A stretch of DNA of 54,472 nucleotides from an uncultured Eubacteriales bacterium. GTDB lineage: Bacteria > Bacillota > Clostridia > Christensenellales > Aristaeellaceae. Made by a program: the position numbers and the translations under genes. The notes below the pieces were generated by a model, which was not told the origin of the DNA, did no database searches, and worked only from the letters and a program-made list of their open reading frames with translations. The stretch lies in the NCBI GenBank assembly GCA_902765395.1, contig CACWZP010000021.1:1-54472 (forward strand). The letters run 5' to 3'. Below are positions 26,403 through 34,676 of the stretch, piece by piece. Numbering within the stretch: the stretch's first letter is position 1; each line of letters begins with the position of its first letter.

Positions 26403-27343
26403 GACATGTGATTTCGCCCGATGCGGGCCTTCAGGCCGCCGTGGATGCCGCGCGGGACGGCGACACGCTGGTGATGCTCCCCGGGGAGTACCGGGAGCGG
26501 GTGGTGATCCACAAGAGGGGCCTCACCATCAAAGCGGAGGACGGCGCGGTGCTGATCGGCTCCGGCTGCGCCAAGGACACATATCCCGACGGCCGGGAAA
26601 AGGGCACGTTCCTGTCCGCCACGCTGCTGGCGCTGGGCGACGACGTGACCATGGAGGGACTGACCGTGCGCAACGACGCCGGAGATGGCCGGGACGTGGG
26701 CCAGGCCGTGGCGGTCTATGCCGCGGGCGACCGGGGCGTGTGGAGGAACTGCCGGTTCATCGCCCACCAGGACACGCTGTTCTGCGGGCCGGTGATGCAA
26801 AAGGTGCTGGACGAGATCGCGCCGCGCTCGCTGGAAGGCGTGGAGTGCGTGCCCTCCGTCGGTGACTGCCCACCTACCCGGGGCAGGCAGTACTTTGAGA
26901 ATTGCTTTATACAGGGCGACGTGGACTTCATCTTCGGCCCCTATCGCTGCTGGTTTGAGGGCTGCACGCTGCACATGAACGAGCGGGGCGGCTGGTACAC
27001 CGCCGCCAACACCCCCGAAGCGCAGCCTTGGGGGCTGGTGTTCAACCGCTGCCGGCTGACCGGCGACTGCGCAGAAGGCGCGGGCAAGCTGGGGCGGCCC
27101 TGGCGCGCCTTCGCCCGGACGTTGTTCCTGGGCTGCGACATGAACGAACACGTCAGCCCCGCCGGATTTGAGGACTGGCAGAACTGGGACGGCGTGCGCG
27201 AAATCACGGGGCGCTGCGGCGAATGGGGCACAACGGGCGTTCGTGCCGACCTGTCCACGCGGCACCCAAAGGCAGCCAGGCTATCGGACGAGGAGGCCGC
27301 GGCCGTCACGCGGGAGACTGTGCTGAACGGATGGAAGCCATAA
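26399..27343 (+). CDS. CE8 pectinesterase, cytoplasmic
   Basis: This 314-residue beta-helix enzyme removes methyl esters from galacturonate residues. Key CE8 motifs are present: GQAVA (Gln102), HQDTLF (Gln124, Asp125), GDVDFIFG (nucleophile Asp176), YTAANT and LGRPWR (Arg233, Trp235). There is no signal peptide, while most known pectinesterases are secreted; this one must act on imported methylated oligogalacturonides. It is coupled to the barrel isomerase gene by a four-base overlap and followed by a good terminator. Confidence 0.92.
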   Translation: MRHVISPDAGLQAAVDAARDGDTLVMLPGEYRERVVIHKRGLTIKAEDGAVLIGSGCAKDTYPDGREKGTFLSATLLALGDDVTMEGLTVRNDAGDGRDVGQAVAVYAAGDRGVWRNCRFIAHQDTLFCGPVMQKVLDEIAPRSLEGVECVPSVGDCPPTRGRQYFENCFIQGDVDFIFGPYRCWFEGCTLHMNERGGWYTAANTPEAQPWGLVFNRCRLTGDCAEGAGKLGRPWRAFARTLFLGCDMNEHVSPAGFEDWQNWDGVREITGRCGEWGTTGVRADLSTRHPKAARLSDEEAAAVTRETVLNGWKP

Positions 27344-27346
27344 AAA

Positions 27347-27372
27347 CGGGACTGGGTTTTTTTCCAGTCCCG
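27347..27372 (+). terminator. Intrinsic terminator after the pectinesterase gene
   Basis: A nine-bp stem (CGGGACTGG/CCAGTCCCG) has a T-rich loop and is followed by ATTCATTTGG. Confidence 0.75.
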
Positions 27373-27387
27373 ATTCATTTGGTTTGA

Positions 27388-27414
27388 AGATCTCCGGCTC
27401 CGCTCAGGATGGCA
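27388..27414. repeat. Single arm of a dispersed REP-like repeat
   Basis: This 27-base sequence, containing GCTCCGCTCAGGATG, matches an arm of the element at 39574-39657 at 22 of 27 positions. In translation such repeats give the familiar false peptide CHPERS. It lies between a terminator and the end of the GH4 gene. Confidence 0.6.
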
Positions 27415-27471
27415 GGCCCATGCGGGCATCTGAAACTATGAGCATATCGTAAGCCGCAGGCAGAGAATCAT

Positions 27472-28869
27472 TTACCTGAACCAGCCTTCCGGGAGGTACT
27501 TGCGCTGGTTTTCCAGCATGTCGTCAAACAGCTTCCGTCCGTCCTCCATCCGAATGCCGCTCATCTGAGGGTCGTTCATGAAGGTGGCAAAGCCCAGCTT
27601 CCGGTCACAGTTCAGCGCAGCCTTAAGGGTGTTTTCCTGGTTCAGCACGTGCCGCGCCACCAGCGGCAAAAGGCCGTCCGGCATCGGCCCTGCACAGACG
27701 GGCTCGATGCGGTCCAGACCGAACAGCGCGTTGGTCTCCACCACGCTGCCCAGCGGCAGGTCGGGCACCTGGCCCCGGTTGGGCACGTTCACGTTGGACA
27801 CCACGTCGCCCAGGCCCAGCAGCGCCTTGAGCAGCAGGTGTCCCTCCTCGCCGGAGGGCTTCAGGTTCAGCGGCTCCTCGCCGGAGATCAGCCGGTCGGA
27901 GCGCTCGAGCCGATCGCCCAGATCCTTCACGCGCCAATCCACGCTGGTCAGCTGGAACTTCCATTCGCGCACCGTCTCCGGATCCCGGGTGTACAGCGGC
28001 GCGATGAACTCCGCCAGGTGCCTGTCCCCCGCCGCGGCAATGGCGCCATAGCGGCGAAACAGGTCGAACTTGACCCGGTGGGCGCACTTGAAGTGGTTGT
28101 TCATCCAGTTGTCGTCCCCGCCGTCGTCATAGCCCGTCTCGAAATACCTGTCCGCAAATTTGGCGTACAGCGGCATCAGGTCGATGTCCCGGTAGCTGGC
28201 CCGGGTCAGCCAGGTAAAGTGGTTGATGCCGGTGACGGTGGTGTACAGCTGTTGGCGCGTCACGCCAGGGATGCCGTACTCCTTCTCAAGCATGTCACAC
28301 AGCAGCTTCTGGGTGCCGAACACCTCGTGGCAGCAGCCGAAGGCCTTGATGCCGGGGAACACGTGGTAGAGCGTGCGCACGCACAGGCTCATGGGGTTGG
28401 TGTAGTTGATGACCCAGGCGTTGGGCGCGTGTTCGCGTATGGCCTCGGCGATTTCCACGAACATGGGAATGGTGCGCATGGCGCGCATGAAGCCGCCCGC
28501 GCCCACGGTGTCGCCCACGGGCTGCCAGACGCCCAGTCGCTCCGGCAGGTGCACGTCCGAACGCATCTCCTCAAAGGTGCCCGGCAGGATGGAGATCACC
28601 ACGAAATCCGCGCCGGTCAGCGCCTCGGCCAGGGTGTCGCTCACCTGATAGCGCCAGCGGGACAGGGCGTCCGGGTGGGCGCTGATGCGGTTGCCGATGG
28701 TCTCGTTTCGCCGTGCCGCCGCTTTGTCGATGTCATACAGCCGGACCGTGCCGCACATGTCGCCGTCCATGGCCAGATCCGTCATCAGCCCCCAGGCCCA
28801 GCCGCGGGAGCCGCCGCCGATGTAGGCCACAGTCAGGTTCTTTTCACGCTGTTTGCTCGCAATGCCCAT
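27472..28869 (-). CDS. lplD: GH4 alpha-galacturonidase, LplD type
   Basis: This 465-residue NAD- and metal-dependent enzyme would release galacturonic acid from short oligosaccharides by redox-assisted elimination. It has the nucleotide-binding GGGSRG (18-23), YTNPM (156-160), the metal motif CHEV at 180-183 and GINHFTW. The CHEV form is the one described for the GH4 alpha-galacturonidase LplD of Bacillus subtilis; alpha-glucosidases and alpha-galactosidases of the family carry CHSV. ATG 28869 is chosen because GAGGAGG is six bases upstream. It ends the minus-strand group with GH88 and the discoidin-like protein, and complements GH28 and GH105 across the locus. Confidence 0.9.
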   Translation of the reverse strand: MGIASKQREKNLTVAYIGGGSRGWAWGLMTDLAMDGDMCGTVRLYDIDKAAARRNETIGNRISAHPDALSRWRYQVSDTLAEALTGADFVVISILPGTFEEMRSDVHLPERLGVWQPVGDTVGAGGFMRAMRTIPMFVEIAEAIREHAPNAWVINYTNPMSLCVRTLYHVFPGIKAFGCCHEVFGTQKLLCDMLEKEYGIPGVTRQQLYTTVTGINHFTWLTRASYRDIDLMPLYAKFADRYFETGYDDGGDDNWMNNHFKCAHRVKFDLFRRYGAIAAAGDRHLAEFIAPLYTRDPETVREWKFQLTSVDWRVKDLGDRLERSDRLISGEEPLNLKPSGEEGHLLLKALLGLGDVVSNVNVPNRGQVPDLPLGSVVETNALFGLDRIEPVCAGPMPDGLLPLVARHVLNQENTLKAALNCDRKLGFATFMNDPQMSGIRMEDGRKLFDDMLENQRKYLPEGWFR

Positions 28870-28897
28870 ATATACCTCCTCGTAGTCAGTAAGCACG

Positions 28898-29680
28898 TCA
28901 TTTCGCGTCCGAGCCGTAGACCTCCCACTGGATCAGCGCCGGGAAGGCTGACGGGGCGTCGCTCTTGATCATGTTCTGAAGCCGCAGCCAGCGGACGCGG
29001 TGCCTGCCCAGTTCGATGACCTGCCGGTCGCCGGTCTTCTTCAGGGGATAGTCCACGACGGCTCCGTCGCTCAGTTCCACCTGTCCGCGCACCCACCAGG
29101 CGTCGTGGGAAAAGTCCGTGCGCAAGGTAAGCGCCATGGCGTCCACGTCCACCTCCCTGCCCAGATCCAGCAGGCACCAGGCGTCCTCGCGGGCGCCGAT
29201 GCCCCAGCTCTGGAACGGCCATTCGCCGTGGAAGGTGTTGTAGCGCAGTCCGTCGATCACGTTCCGGGCCGCAAAGCAGCTCTCGCCCCGGGTCTCCACA
29301 TTGGCGGTGCAGTGCGGGAAGAAGTCGATGTTGCCCCGCAGGTCAGCGGGATTGGCCGCCAGATTTCGACGCGCGGCGATCTCCCCCGCCGTCATGGCCC
29401 GGGCAGAGACGATGTGCCTCGTCTCCGCGAACGCCCCGGGGCGGTAGGCCAGTCGATGCTCCCCGCAGGGCACCCGCCAGGTCATCCTCCCGCCGGGCAG
29501 GTAGACCTCCCCCGGCAGCAGGGACGCGTCCAGCTGCGCCCACAGGTGCCTGTCATTGGATATGATCTCGATGAAATCCCCCTCGGCGTAATCCCGGTCG
29601 AAGCACAGCAGCGCCTCGTAATCGTGCTGCGCGTGGGCCAGCGCGTTGCCGGCCGCATCCCGCGTGGTGATCTCAATCAT
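28898..29680 (-). CDS. Discoidin (F5/8 type C)-like carbohydrate-binding protein
   Basis: This protein of about 260 residues has no catalytic motif I recognise. The first third is beta-rich with a PGEVYLPGGRMTW stretch. The remainder, with ENVIDG-like ARNVIDGL, then GAREDAWCLLDLGREVDVDAMAL and an ending VRWLRLQNMI, reads as an F5/8 type C fold as in CBM32. There is no signal peptide, so the binding fold appears to work in the cytoplasm. Either ATG 29680 (eight bases after GGAGG) or ATG 29686, overlapping the GH88 stop, can be the start. A non-catalytic helper for the GH88 or GH4 enzyme, or an uncharacterised enzyme, are both possible. Confidence 0.7.
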   Translation of the reverse strand: MIEITTRDAAGNALAHAQHDYEALLCFDRDYAEGDFIEIISNDRHLWAQLDASLLPGEVYLPGGRMTWRVPCGEHRLAYRPGAFAETRHIVSARAMTAGEIAARRNLAANPADLRGNIDFFPHCTANVETRGESCFAARNVIDGLRYNTFHGEWPFQSWGIGAREDAWCLLDLGREVDVDAMALTLRTDFSHDAWWVRGQVELSDGAVVDYPLKKTGDRQVIELGRHRVRWLRLQNMIKSDAPSAFPALIQWEVYGSDAK

Positions 29681-29685
29681 ACGCA

Positions 29686-30795
29686 TTACCTCCGCCAGAG
29701 CATCGGGTCCGTGCCGACCAGCTTCGCCAGCGCCTCGATGAAGAAATAGTCGCCATAGACGATGTTGGTGTGCACGCCCGCCGCGTCGTCGTGATAGCTG
29801 GCGGTGCACTTTTGAAGCAGCCCGAAGGTGTCCTTGGAGAAGTCGCAGCAGTGGTCGATCAGCCCATCCAGCAGCTTCCCCGCTGCAGCGAGATAGATGT
29901 CTTCGCCTGTGATCCGGTTCAGCTCGATCAACCCGGACGCGGCGCAGGCCCCGGCAATGCTGTCGATGCGCTCGGGCGAGGCGGGCTGGAGGAAGTCGCA
30001 GTCCGTCAGGCCGTCCGGACGGATGTGGTCCATGAAGAACGCGGCCACGCGCCGGGAAGCCGTCAGGTAGCGCTCGTCCCCGGTGTTTTCATAGGCCAGC
30101 GCGAAGCCGTGCAGCGCCCAGGCCTGGCCGCGGGACCAGGCCGTGCCCTCGGCATAGCCCTGGCCGCCGTGCTCGCGCACCATGGCGCCGGTCTGCGGGT
30201 CGAACTCCACGATGTGGCACACAGAGCCGTCCGCCCGTACAAACGCCTTCAACGTGGTGTCCGCGTGGGCGCGGGCGACGTGGCTGAAGCGCGGGTCGCC
30301 GGTCATGTCGCTGGCCCAGAACAGCAGCGACAGGTTCATCAGGCAGTCGATGATGGCGTAGCCCACCCGCTCCGGCTCGTTCCAGGCGCGGATGTAGCCC
30401 GCGGGGTTAAAGCGGCCCATCAGCAGGCTTGCCGCGTGCAGCGCGTCCGTGCGGGCCTGCTCGTCGCCCAGCAGCTTGAAGTGGGCGCCGCAGGACAGCA
30501 GGTACATGAAGCCCACGTCGTGGTTCAGCTTGTTGAAGGTCCGAAACTCTGCTGTGAGCAGGTCCTCGGCGCGAAGGGCCTCGCCCTTGAACCAGTCGTC
30601 CCCGGTCGCCTTCCACAGCTGCCACATCAGCCCGGGCCAGAAGCCGCCCGTCCACCAGCTGTTGCCGTCGAAGGGCGATTCCATCCAGCGCGCGCCGCCT
30701 CGATAGGGCAGCATGTCGGCCTCGGCGGCCAGCGGCGCGGTGGCACGATACTTTTCCGCCGCGCGGCGCAGGATATCAACGGCATTGTTCCGCAA
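29686..30795 (-). CDS. GH88 unsaturated glucuronyl hydrolase, cytoplasmic
   Basis: This 369-residue (alpha/alpha)6 enzyme hydrates and releases unsaturated uronic acid ends. LNHDVGFMY places one catalytic Asp at residue 93 and YAIIDCLMNL the other at 150, matching Asp88 and Asp149 of the Bacillus enzyme; TAWSRGQAW is also conserved. It starts at TTG 30795 behind GAGGTG, inside the end of the upstream fragment at 30776-31033. Known members act on glycosaminoglycan or gellan fragments, and some on pectic or arabinogalactan side chains. Here it complements the GH105 enzyme at 23262, which prefers rhamnogalacturonyl ends. Confidence 0.9.
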   Translation of the reverse strand: MRNNAVDILRRAAEKYRATAPLAAEADMLPYRGGARWMESPFDGNSWWTGGFWPGLMWQLWKATGDDWFKGEALRAEDLLTAEFRTFNKLNHDVGFMYLLSCGAHFKLLGDEQARTDALHAASLLMGRFNPAGYIRAWNEPERVGYAIIDCLMNLSLLFWASDMTGDPRFSHVARAHADTTLKAFVRADGSVCHIVEFDPQTGAMVREHGGQGYAEGTAWSRGQAWALHGFALAYENTGDERYLTASRRVAAFFMDHIRPDGLTDCDFLQPASPERIDSIAGACAASGLIELNRITGEDIYLAAAGKLLDGLIDHCCDFSKDTFGLLQKCTASYHDDAAGVHTNIVYGDYFFIEALAKLVGTDPMLWRR

Positions 30796-31033
30796 TTTGA
30801 ATCACCTCTTCAGGGATGTTTTCCGGCAGGTTTTCGTCCTCGGTCGCGCACACGGCGCAGATCAGCCGCGTTTCGCCGGACTGGATTTCTGTGCGCAGGG
30901 TGGGGATCAGCGTCCTCGGCCAGATCAGGCTGGTGTTGGGCTCGGCCTCCACCACCTCGCCGCGGCTGTAGCCCTCGATGGCGAATATGGCGCAGGAGCC
31001 CAAGTCGCAGCTGGCGGGGGTCTCCCTCGCCAC
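30776..31033 (-). pseudogene. 3' fragment of a larger gene, possibly DUF2264 family
   Basis: The 85-codon frame ends 20 bases inside the GH88 gene, an overlap expected of an upstream operon partner. The part from about EGYSRGEVVEAEPNTSL through LIWPRTLIPTLR resembles the C-terminal end of DUF2264 proteins, which are several hundred residues long. The first 15-20 codons look unrelated and coincide with the antisense of the LacI gene. No ribosome site precedes the first ATG. I read it as what is left after a deletion or rearrangement removed most of the gene. The family match is from memory and uncertain; a small intact gene is the alternative. Confidence 0.4.
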
Positions 31034-32015
31034 GGTGTCCAGGGTGCTCTCCGGCGGCAGCGCCAGCGCCGCCGTCCGGGAAAAGGTGGAAGCCGCGGCG
31101 TGCCAGCTGGGCTATCGCAGGCCCGGTGCGGAAAAGCGCCAGGAGTCCGGACGGGACCACGCCCTGGCGCTGGTGATCTCCGACCTCACCAATCCCCATT
31201 ACAGCGTGCTCTGCGACGGCGCGGAGCAGGCGGCCCGCCGGGCGGGCTGGCCGCTGATCCTGTGCCAGCCGGCGTTTGCCGGCGCGGAGGACGCGGAGCT
31301 GGAAAGCCTTCTCAACCTGCCGGTGAGCGGCGCGGTGGTGGTGGGCGCTGCCATGGAGCAGGGCGATCTGGACGGCATCCGCAAGCGCCTCTGCCGCATC
31401 GCCCAGCGCATGCCCATCGTCACCATCGGGCCGCGGGTGGAGGGCGTCAGCTGCGTGAACATCAGGTCCGACCTGTCGCTGAGCGTTCGCAAGTCCCTGG
31501 CGCACCTGGTCACGCTGGGCCATCGTCGCATCGCCTTCATCGGCGGCTCCGGCGGCATGCGCTCCTCCAGCACCCGGCGCAGGGCCTTCTATGAGGAGAT
31601 GGAGCGGCTGGGCCTGCCCTCCGACCGGGAGATGCGCACCGACGCAGGCTTCACGCCCCAGGCGGGCGAGTTCTGCGTGAACCGGCTGTACAGCGGCGTG
31701 GCGCCGGAGAAGCGGCCCACCGCCATCATCGCCATCAACGACCTGGTGGCCCTGAGCGCGCTGCGGCAGCTGCAGCGCATCGGGCTGCGGGTTCCGGAGG
31801 ACGTGGCGGTGATCGGCTGCGACAACCAGTTCTTCACGCCCTACCTGAACCCCTCGCTGACCACCGTGGACCTGCACCCCTTCGACCACGGCGTGACCGC
31901 CATCGAAGAGCTGATCGGCAGCCTGAACGGCGGCGGCTCCTATTCCCAGATCCGGGAGTGCAGCCTGATCGTTCGGGAGAGCTGCGGCGCGATGCTGGGC
32001 GCTCGAAGCTTCTGA
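30978..32015 (+). CDS. LacI-family transcription regulator with abnormal N-terminus
   Basis: This 345-residue protein is a sugar-responsive DNA-binding regulator. The recognition helix AGVSLATVSRVLSGG is intact and the sugar-binding domain is complete (ALVISDLTNPHYS, GHRRIAFIGG, PTAIIAINDLVALSAL, VPEDVAVIGCDN, LTTVDLHP). The first helix of the HTH, normally like TIKDIAKLAGVS, is replaced by MANMAQEPKSQ, with a proline where a helix is needed. No ribosome site precedes ATG 30978 or 30987. The gene is probably cut at its 5' end at about 31008, exactly where the opposing fragment loses its homology. If the loss is real the repressor is likely non-functional; a natural target would be the pectin operon. 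Confidence 0.8.
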   Translation: MANMAQEPKSQLAGVSLATVSRVLSGGSASAAVREKVEAAACQLGYRRPGAEKRQESGRDHALALVISDLTNPHYSVLCDGAEQAARRAGWPLILCQPAFAGAEDAELESLLNLPVSGAVVVGAAMEQGDLDGIRKRLCRIAQRMPIVTIGPRVEGVSCVNIRSDLSLSVRKSLAHLVTLGHRRIAFIGGSGGMRSSSTRRRAFYEEMERLGLPSDREMRTDAGFTPQAGEFCVNRLYSGVAPEKRPTAIIAINDLVALSALRQLQRIGLRVPEDVAVIGCDNQFFTPYLNPSLTTVDLHPFDHGVTAIEELIGSLNGGGSYSQIRECSLIVRESCGAMLGARSF

Positions 32016-32031
32016 CGCAGACACTGAATAC

Positions 32032-32070
32032 CCCACCTGATAAGCGCGGGTGGGATATTTGTTTGTGTTT
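32032..32070 (+). terminator. Intrinsic terminator after the LacI gene
   Basis: A CCCACC/GGTGGG stem with an 11-base loop is followed by a T-rich run (ATATTTGTTTGTGTTTT). Confidence 0.7.
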
Positions 32071-32126
32071 TCACGATCATCGGACGGGCCGGCAAGACAG
32101 TCGACGAGCGGTCCGGCGTGGGCCGC

Positions 32127-32954
32127 TTACTCGACGGAGTCCTCCGGCATGACCACCTTTTCAAAGCGCATGTCCTCGGCGGCGTTCTCCACCTTGTCCT
32201 CCCAGATGAGGAAGCCCTCGTCGTCGATGCGGAACACGGCCTCGCCGTTGTCGTAAACCTGTTCCTCGGCGGCGATCTCGCCGTCCTCGCCGAAGGTCAC
32301 ATAGGCCAGCACGCCGTCCGGCTGGGAGACCAGGCAGTCGTTCTCCGCGTCGTAATCGCAGGCATACTCCCAGCGGGCGGACTCCGACGCGCTGTTGCCC
32401 CACATCACGGTGACGTAGATCACGTCGTCCAGGCTTTCGATGGTCATCGTCGCCCGGCCGCAGCCCCAGATGCCCTCAAAGGCGTCCTCCGGGCCCACGG
32501 GCGCTTCCGTGTCCACCTTTTCAAACACGATCTCGTTCTCACCGGGGGCTTCCTTGAAGTCCGTCCAGGTGAGCGTGCCGTCGTCGTTGATGGCGAAGGA
32601 CGCCGCGCCGTCCTCGTAGTAGACCGGTTCGGAGGTCAGCAGCTCGCCGAATTCATCGTTGACAAAGTCGAACTTCGCGCCGATTTCCCGACTGGTCAGC
32701 GCCTTGCCCACGTCGTCATAGGAGCAGGCGTCGTAGATCCAGCGCACGCCCGCGTTATCCTCCTTGTATTGGCTGATGATGCAGTTGAGCAGACTCGGGT
32801 CGTCATCCATGGGCACGATCTCCAGGATCATGTCGTCCACGGCCCAGGTGCCGACAAACGCCTCCGTCTCCGGGTTGGCGGCGGAAGCGCTTTCCGCCAG
32901 CGCGCAGGCGCACAGCAGCACAAGTACGGTCAAAATGCTCAAAATCTTCTTCAT
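32127..32954 (-). CDS. Secreted protein with two tandem homologous domains
   Basis: The 275-residue product begins MKKILSILTVLVLLCACALA, a signal peptide, and so is exported, perhaps as a lipoprotein. The mature part is very acidic and consists of two copies of a domain of about 110 residues (about 33-150 and 162-270). Each opens with F-x-G-x-W, has an EPVYYEDGAASF or EQVYDNGEAVF segment and a W-x-D turn, and ends in FEKV. The layout of beta strands suggests a lipocalin-like fold; this is inference. ATG 32954 is chosen over GTG 32960 because GGAG is nine bases from it. It is the last gene of the sugar-acid operon, 27 bases after the RraA-like gene. Function unknown. Confidence 0.75.
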   Translation of the reverse strand: MKKILSILTVLVLLCACALAESASAANPETEAFVGTWAVDDMILEIVPMDDDPSLLNCIISQYKEDNAGVRWIYDACSYDDVGKALTSREIGAKFDFVNDEFGELLTSEPVYYEDGAASFAINDDGTLTWTDFKEAPGENEIVFEKVDTEAPVGPEDAFEGIWGCGRATMTIESLDDVIYVTVMWGNSASESARWEYACDYDAENDCLVSQPDGVLAYVTFGEDGEIAAEEQVYDNGEAVFRIDDEGFLIWEDKVENAAEDMRFEKVVMPEDSVE

Positions 32955-32981
32955 GTTCACACTCTCCTTATTCTTGTATTA

Positions 32982-33884
32982 TTACAAACGAACCTTCGCG
33001 GGTCCATTGTCCTTTTCTGCCTCCCGGGCCTCCTCCAGCTCCTTCTCCCAGGTCAGGTGGCGATATTCCTCCGCCCGGGGATCGGTCGCAAACCAGTTGA
33101 GGAAGTCCTCCATCATGGGCAGCGTCCAGCGGGTGTCGATCTGGGCGGTGGTGTAGGTCTTGCTCTGCAGGCGGTCGAAGCCGAAGATGTCGCGCACATG
33201 GGACTTTTCCGCGTTCTCCACCACGTGCTCGGCGTGCTGGGCGGGAATGAAGATCACGCCGGAGATGGTGCCCAGCACCACGTCCCCGGGCATGCACACC
33301 GCCTTGCCCACCCGGCAGGGCAGGTTGTAGCCGGTCATCATGCAGTTGCCGATACCGGTGGGATCCACGCCGCGGTAGTAGATCTGCAGGCCGTCGATCT
33401 TCACGATCTGCTGCAAATCCCGCACGCCGCCCCAGATCACCGCGCCGCCCCGCTTGGTGCGGGTGTGGATGGCGGTGGACAGGTTGCCGCCCACATAGGT
33501 GCCCTCGAAGATCTTGTCGTAAAGATCCACCACAACCACGTCGTCCTCCACCAGCTTGTCGATGACCCACTGGTTGTAGAAGCCCTTGTGGCCCTCGCTC
33601 TCGCCGATGCCCCGCAGCGCCTTGTCCAGATCCGGCCGAAAGGGCATCATCACGGCGGTCACCGCGCGGCCCACCAGGATGTTGTCCCCGTGGGTCATCT
33701 TGAAGTCGCACTCCCAGTTGTTGCGGTAGCCCATGTTCCACAGGGGCCCCCAGGCCTCCTCAAAGGTGATCTTCCGCATCCGGTTCAGCACGTCCGAACT
33801 CACCTTCGGCCGTCCGTCCGGCAGGCGCTCCCCCGTCCATTCCGGGGTGAGGCGAATGATGGTCTCCGGGTCGTTGAAAAACAT
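32982..33884 (-). CDS. RraA-like / HMG-aldolase family protein, long form
   Basis: This 300-residue protein contains the RraA fold in its middle (about 65-225), including GGAVIWGGVRD with Arg155 and Asp156, the metal- and pyruvate-binding motif of 4-hydroxy-4-methyl-2-oxoglutarate aldolases. It has N- and C-terminal extensions of about 60 residues each, absent from the 160-residue RraA. Standing with a lactonase, a dehydratase and dehydrogenases, it most likely cleaves a 2-keto acid made by that pathway into pyruvate or a similar unit. A purely regulatory RNase E inhibitor role is unlikely here. The start at ATG 33884 follows CGGAGGG. Confidence 0.8.
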   Translation of the reverse strand: MFFNDPETIIRLTPEWTGERLPDGRPKVSSDVLNRMRKITFEEAWGPLWNMGYRNNWECDFKMTHGDNILVGRAVTAVMMPFRPDLDKALRGIGESEGHKGFYNQWVIDKLVEDDVVVVDLYDKIFEGTYVGGNLSTAIHTRTKRGGAVIWGGVRDLQQIVKIDGLQIYYRGVDPTGIGNCMMTGYNLPCRVGKAVCMPGDVVLGTISGVIFIPAQHAEHVVENAEKSHVRDIFGFDRLQSKTYTTAQIDTRWTLPMMEDFLNWFATDPRAEEYRHLTWEKELEEAREAEKDNGPAKVRL

Positions 33885-33911
33885 GGATATTCCCTCCGTT
33901 TGTCTCGTCGG

Positions 33912-34676
33912 TCAGATCAGGATCAGGCCCTTGTCCACCCGGATCCCGTCGCCCGTGACGGCCTGGGCCTGGGGTGTGCACAGATAGCACACCAGCTCGC
34001 CCACGTCCCGGGGCGTCACCTGGCGAAAGCCGTTCATGTCCGGGTTGTTGCAGTCCAGCGGGTTGTGGGCGCGGATGGGCGCGTTGCCGGTCTTGAACTC
34101 GATCTTGCAGCCACCCAGGTCGACGGCGTTCACGGTGATGCCGTCGGCGTACAGCTCCAGCGCCAGCTCCCGCGTGAACATGCGAATGGCGCCTTTGGTC
34201 ATGGCGTAGCCCGCGTCAAAACCGGTGGGCCGCTTGCCGTGGATGCTGGAGATGTTCACGATGCGGCCGCAGTCGCTCTTTTTCAGATGCGGCAGGCAGG
34301 CGCGCGCGGCGTGGAAATAGCCGCCGATGTTGATCTCCCACAGGCGGCGCAGGGTGGCGTAGTCGTACATGTCGATGAACAGGTTGGGCTGCATGGCAGC
34401 GTTGTTCACCAGGATGTCCAGCCTGCCCCATCTTTCGATGACCGCGTCCACCATGCCCTGAAGCTGCGCTGCGTCGGTGACGTCTGCCTGGAACACGAAG
34501 CCCTCTCCCCCGGCGGCCTCCACCTGGCGCAGAGTCTCCTCGGCCATGGCGCGGTTGGTGTTGCAGTTGATGCAGACCTTCGCGCCCTTTTCCGCCAGCG
34601 CCTTCACCACGCCCGCGCCGACGCCCTTGCCGCCGCCCGTCACCAGGGCAACGCGGTCACGAAGACGGCCAGTCAT
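33912..34676 (-). CDS. Short-chain dehydrogenase/reductase, catalytically complete
   Basis: This 254-residue classical SDR has the nucleotide motif TGGGKGVGAG, NNAA, and a catalytic triad in SSIHGKRPTGFDAGYAMTK (Ser, Tyr, Lys). It probably oxidises or reduces a sugar or sugar acid with NAD(P). ATG 34676 follows GGGAGG and lies 20 bases inside the upstream SDR-like gene, so the two are translationally coupled. The segment SIHGKRPTG matches SIHAEKPVG in that neighbour, pointing to common ancestry and perhaps a heteromer. Confidence 0.88.
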   Translation of the reverse strand: MTGRLRDRVALVTGGGKGVGAGVVKALAEKGAKVCINCNTNRAMAEETLRQVEAAGGEGFVFQADVTDAAQLQGMVDAVIERWGRLDILVNNAAMQPNLFIDMYDYATLRRLWEINIGGYFHAARACLPHLKKSDCGRIVNISSIHGKRPTGFDAGYAMTKGAIRMFTRELALELYADGITVNAVDLGGCKIEFKTGNAPIRAHNPLDCNNPDMNGFRQVTPRDVGELVCYLCTPQAQAVTGDGIRVDKGLILI

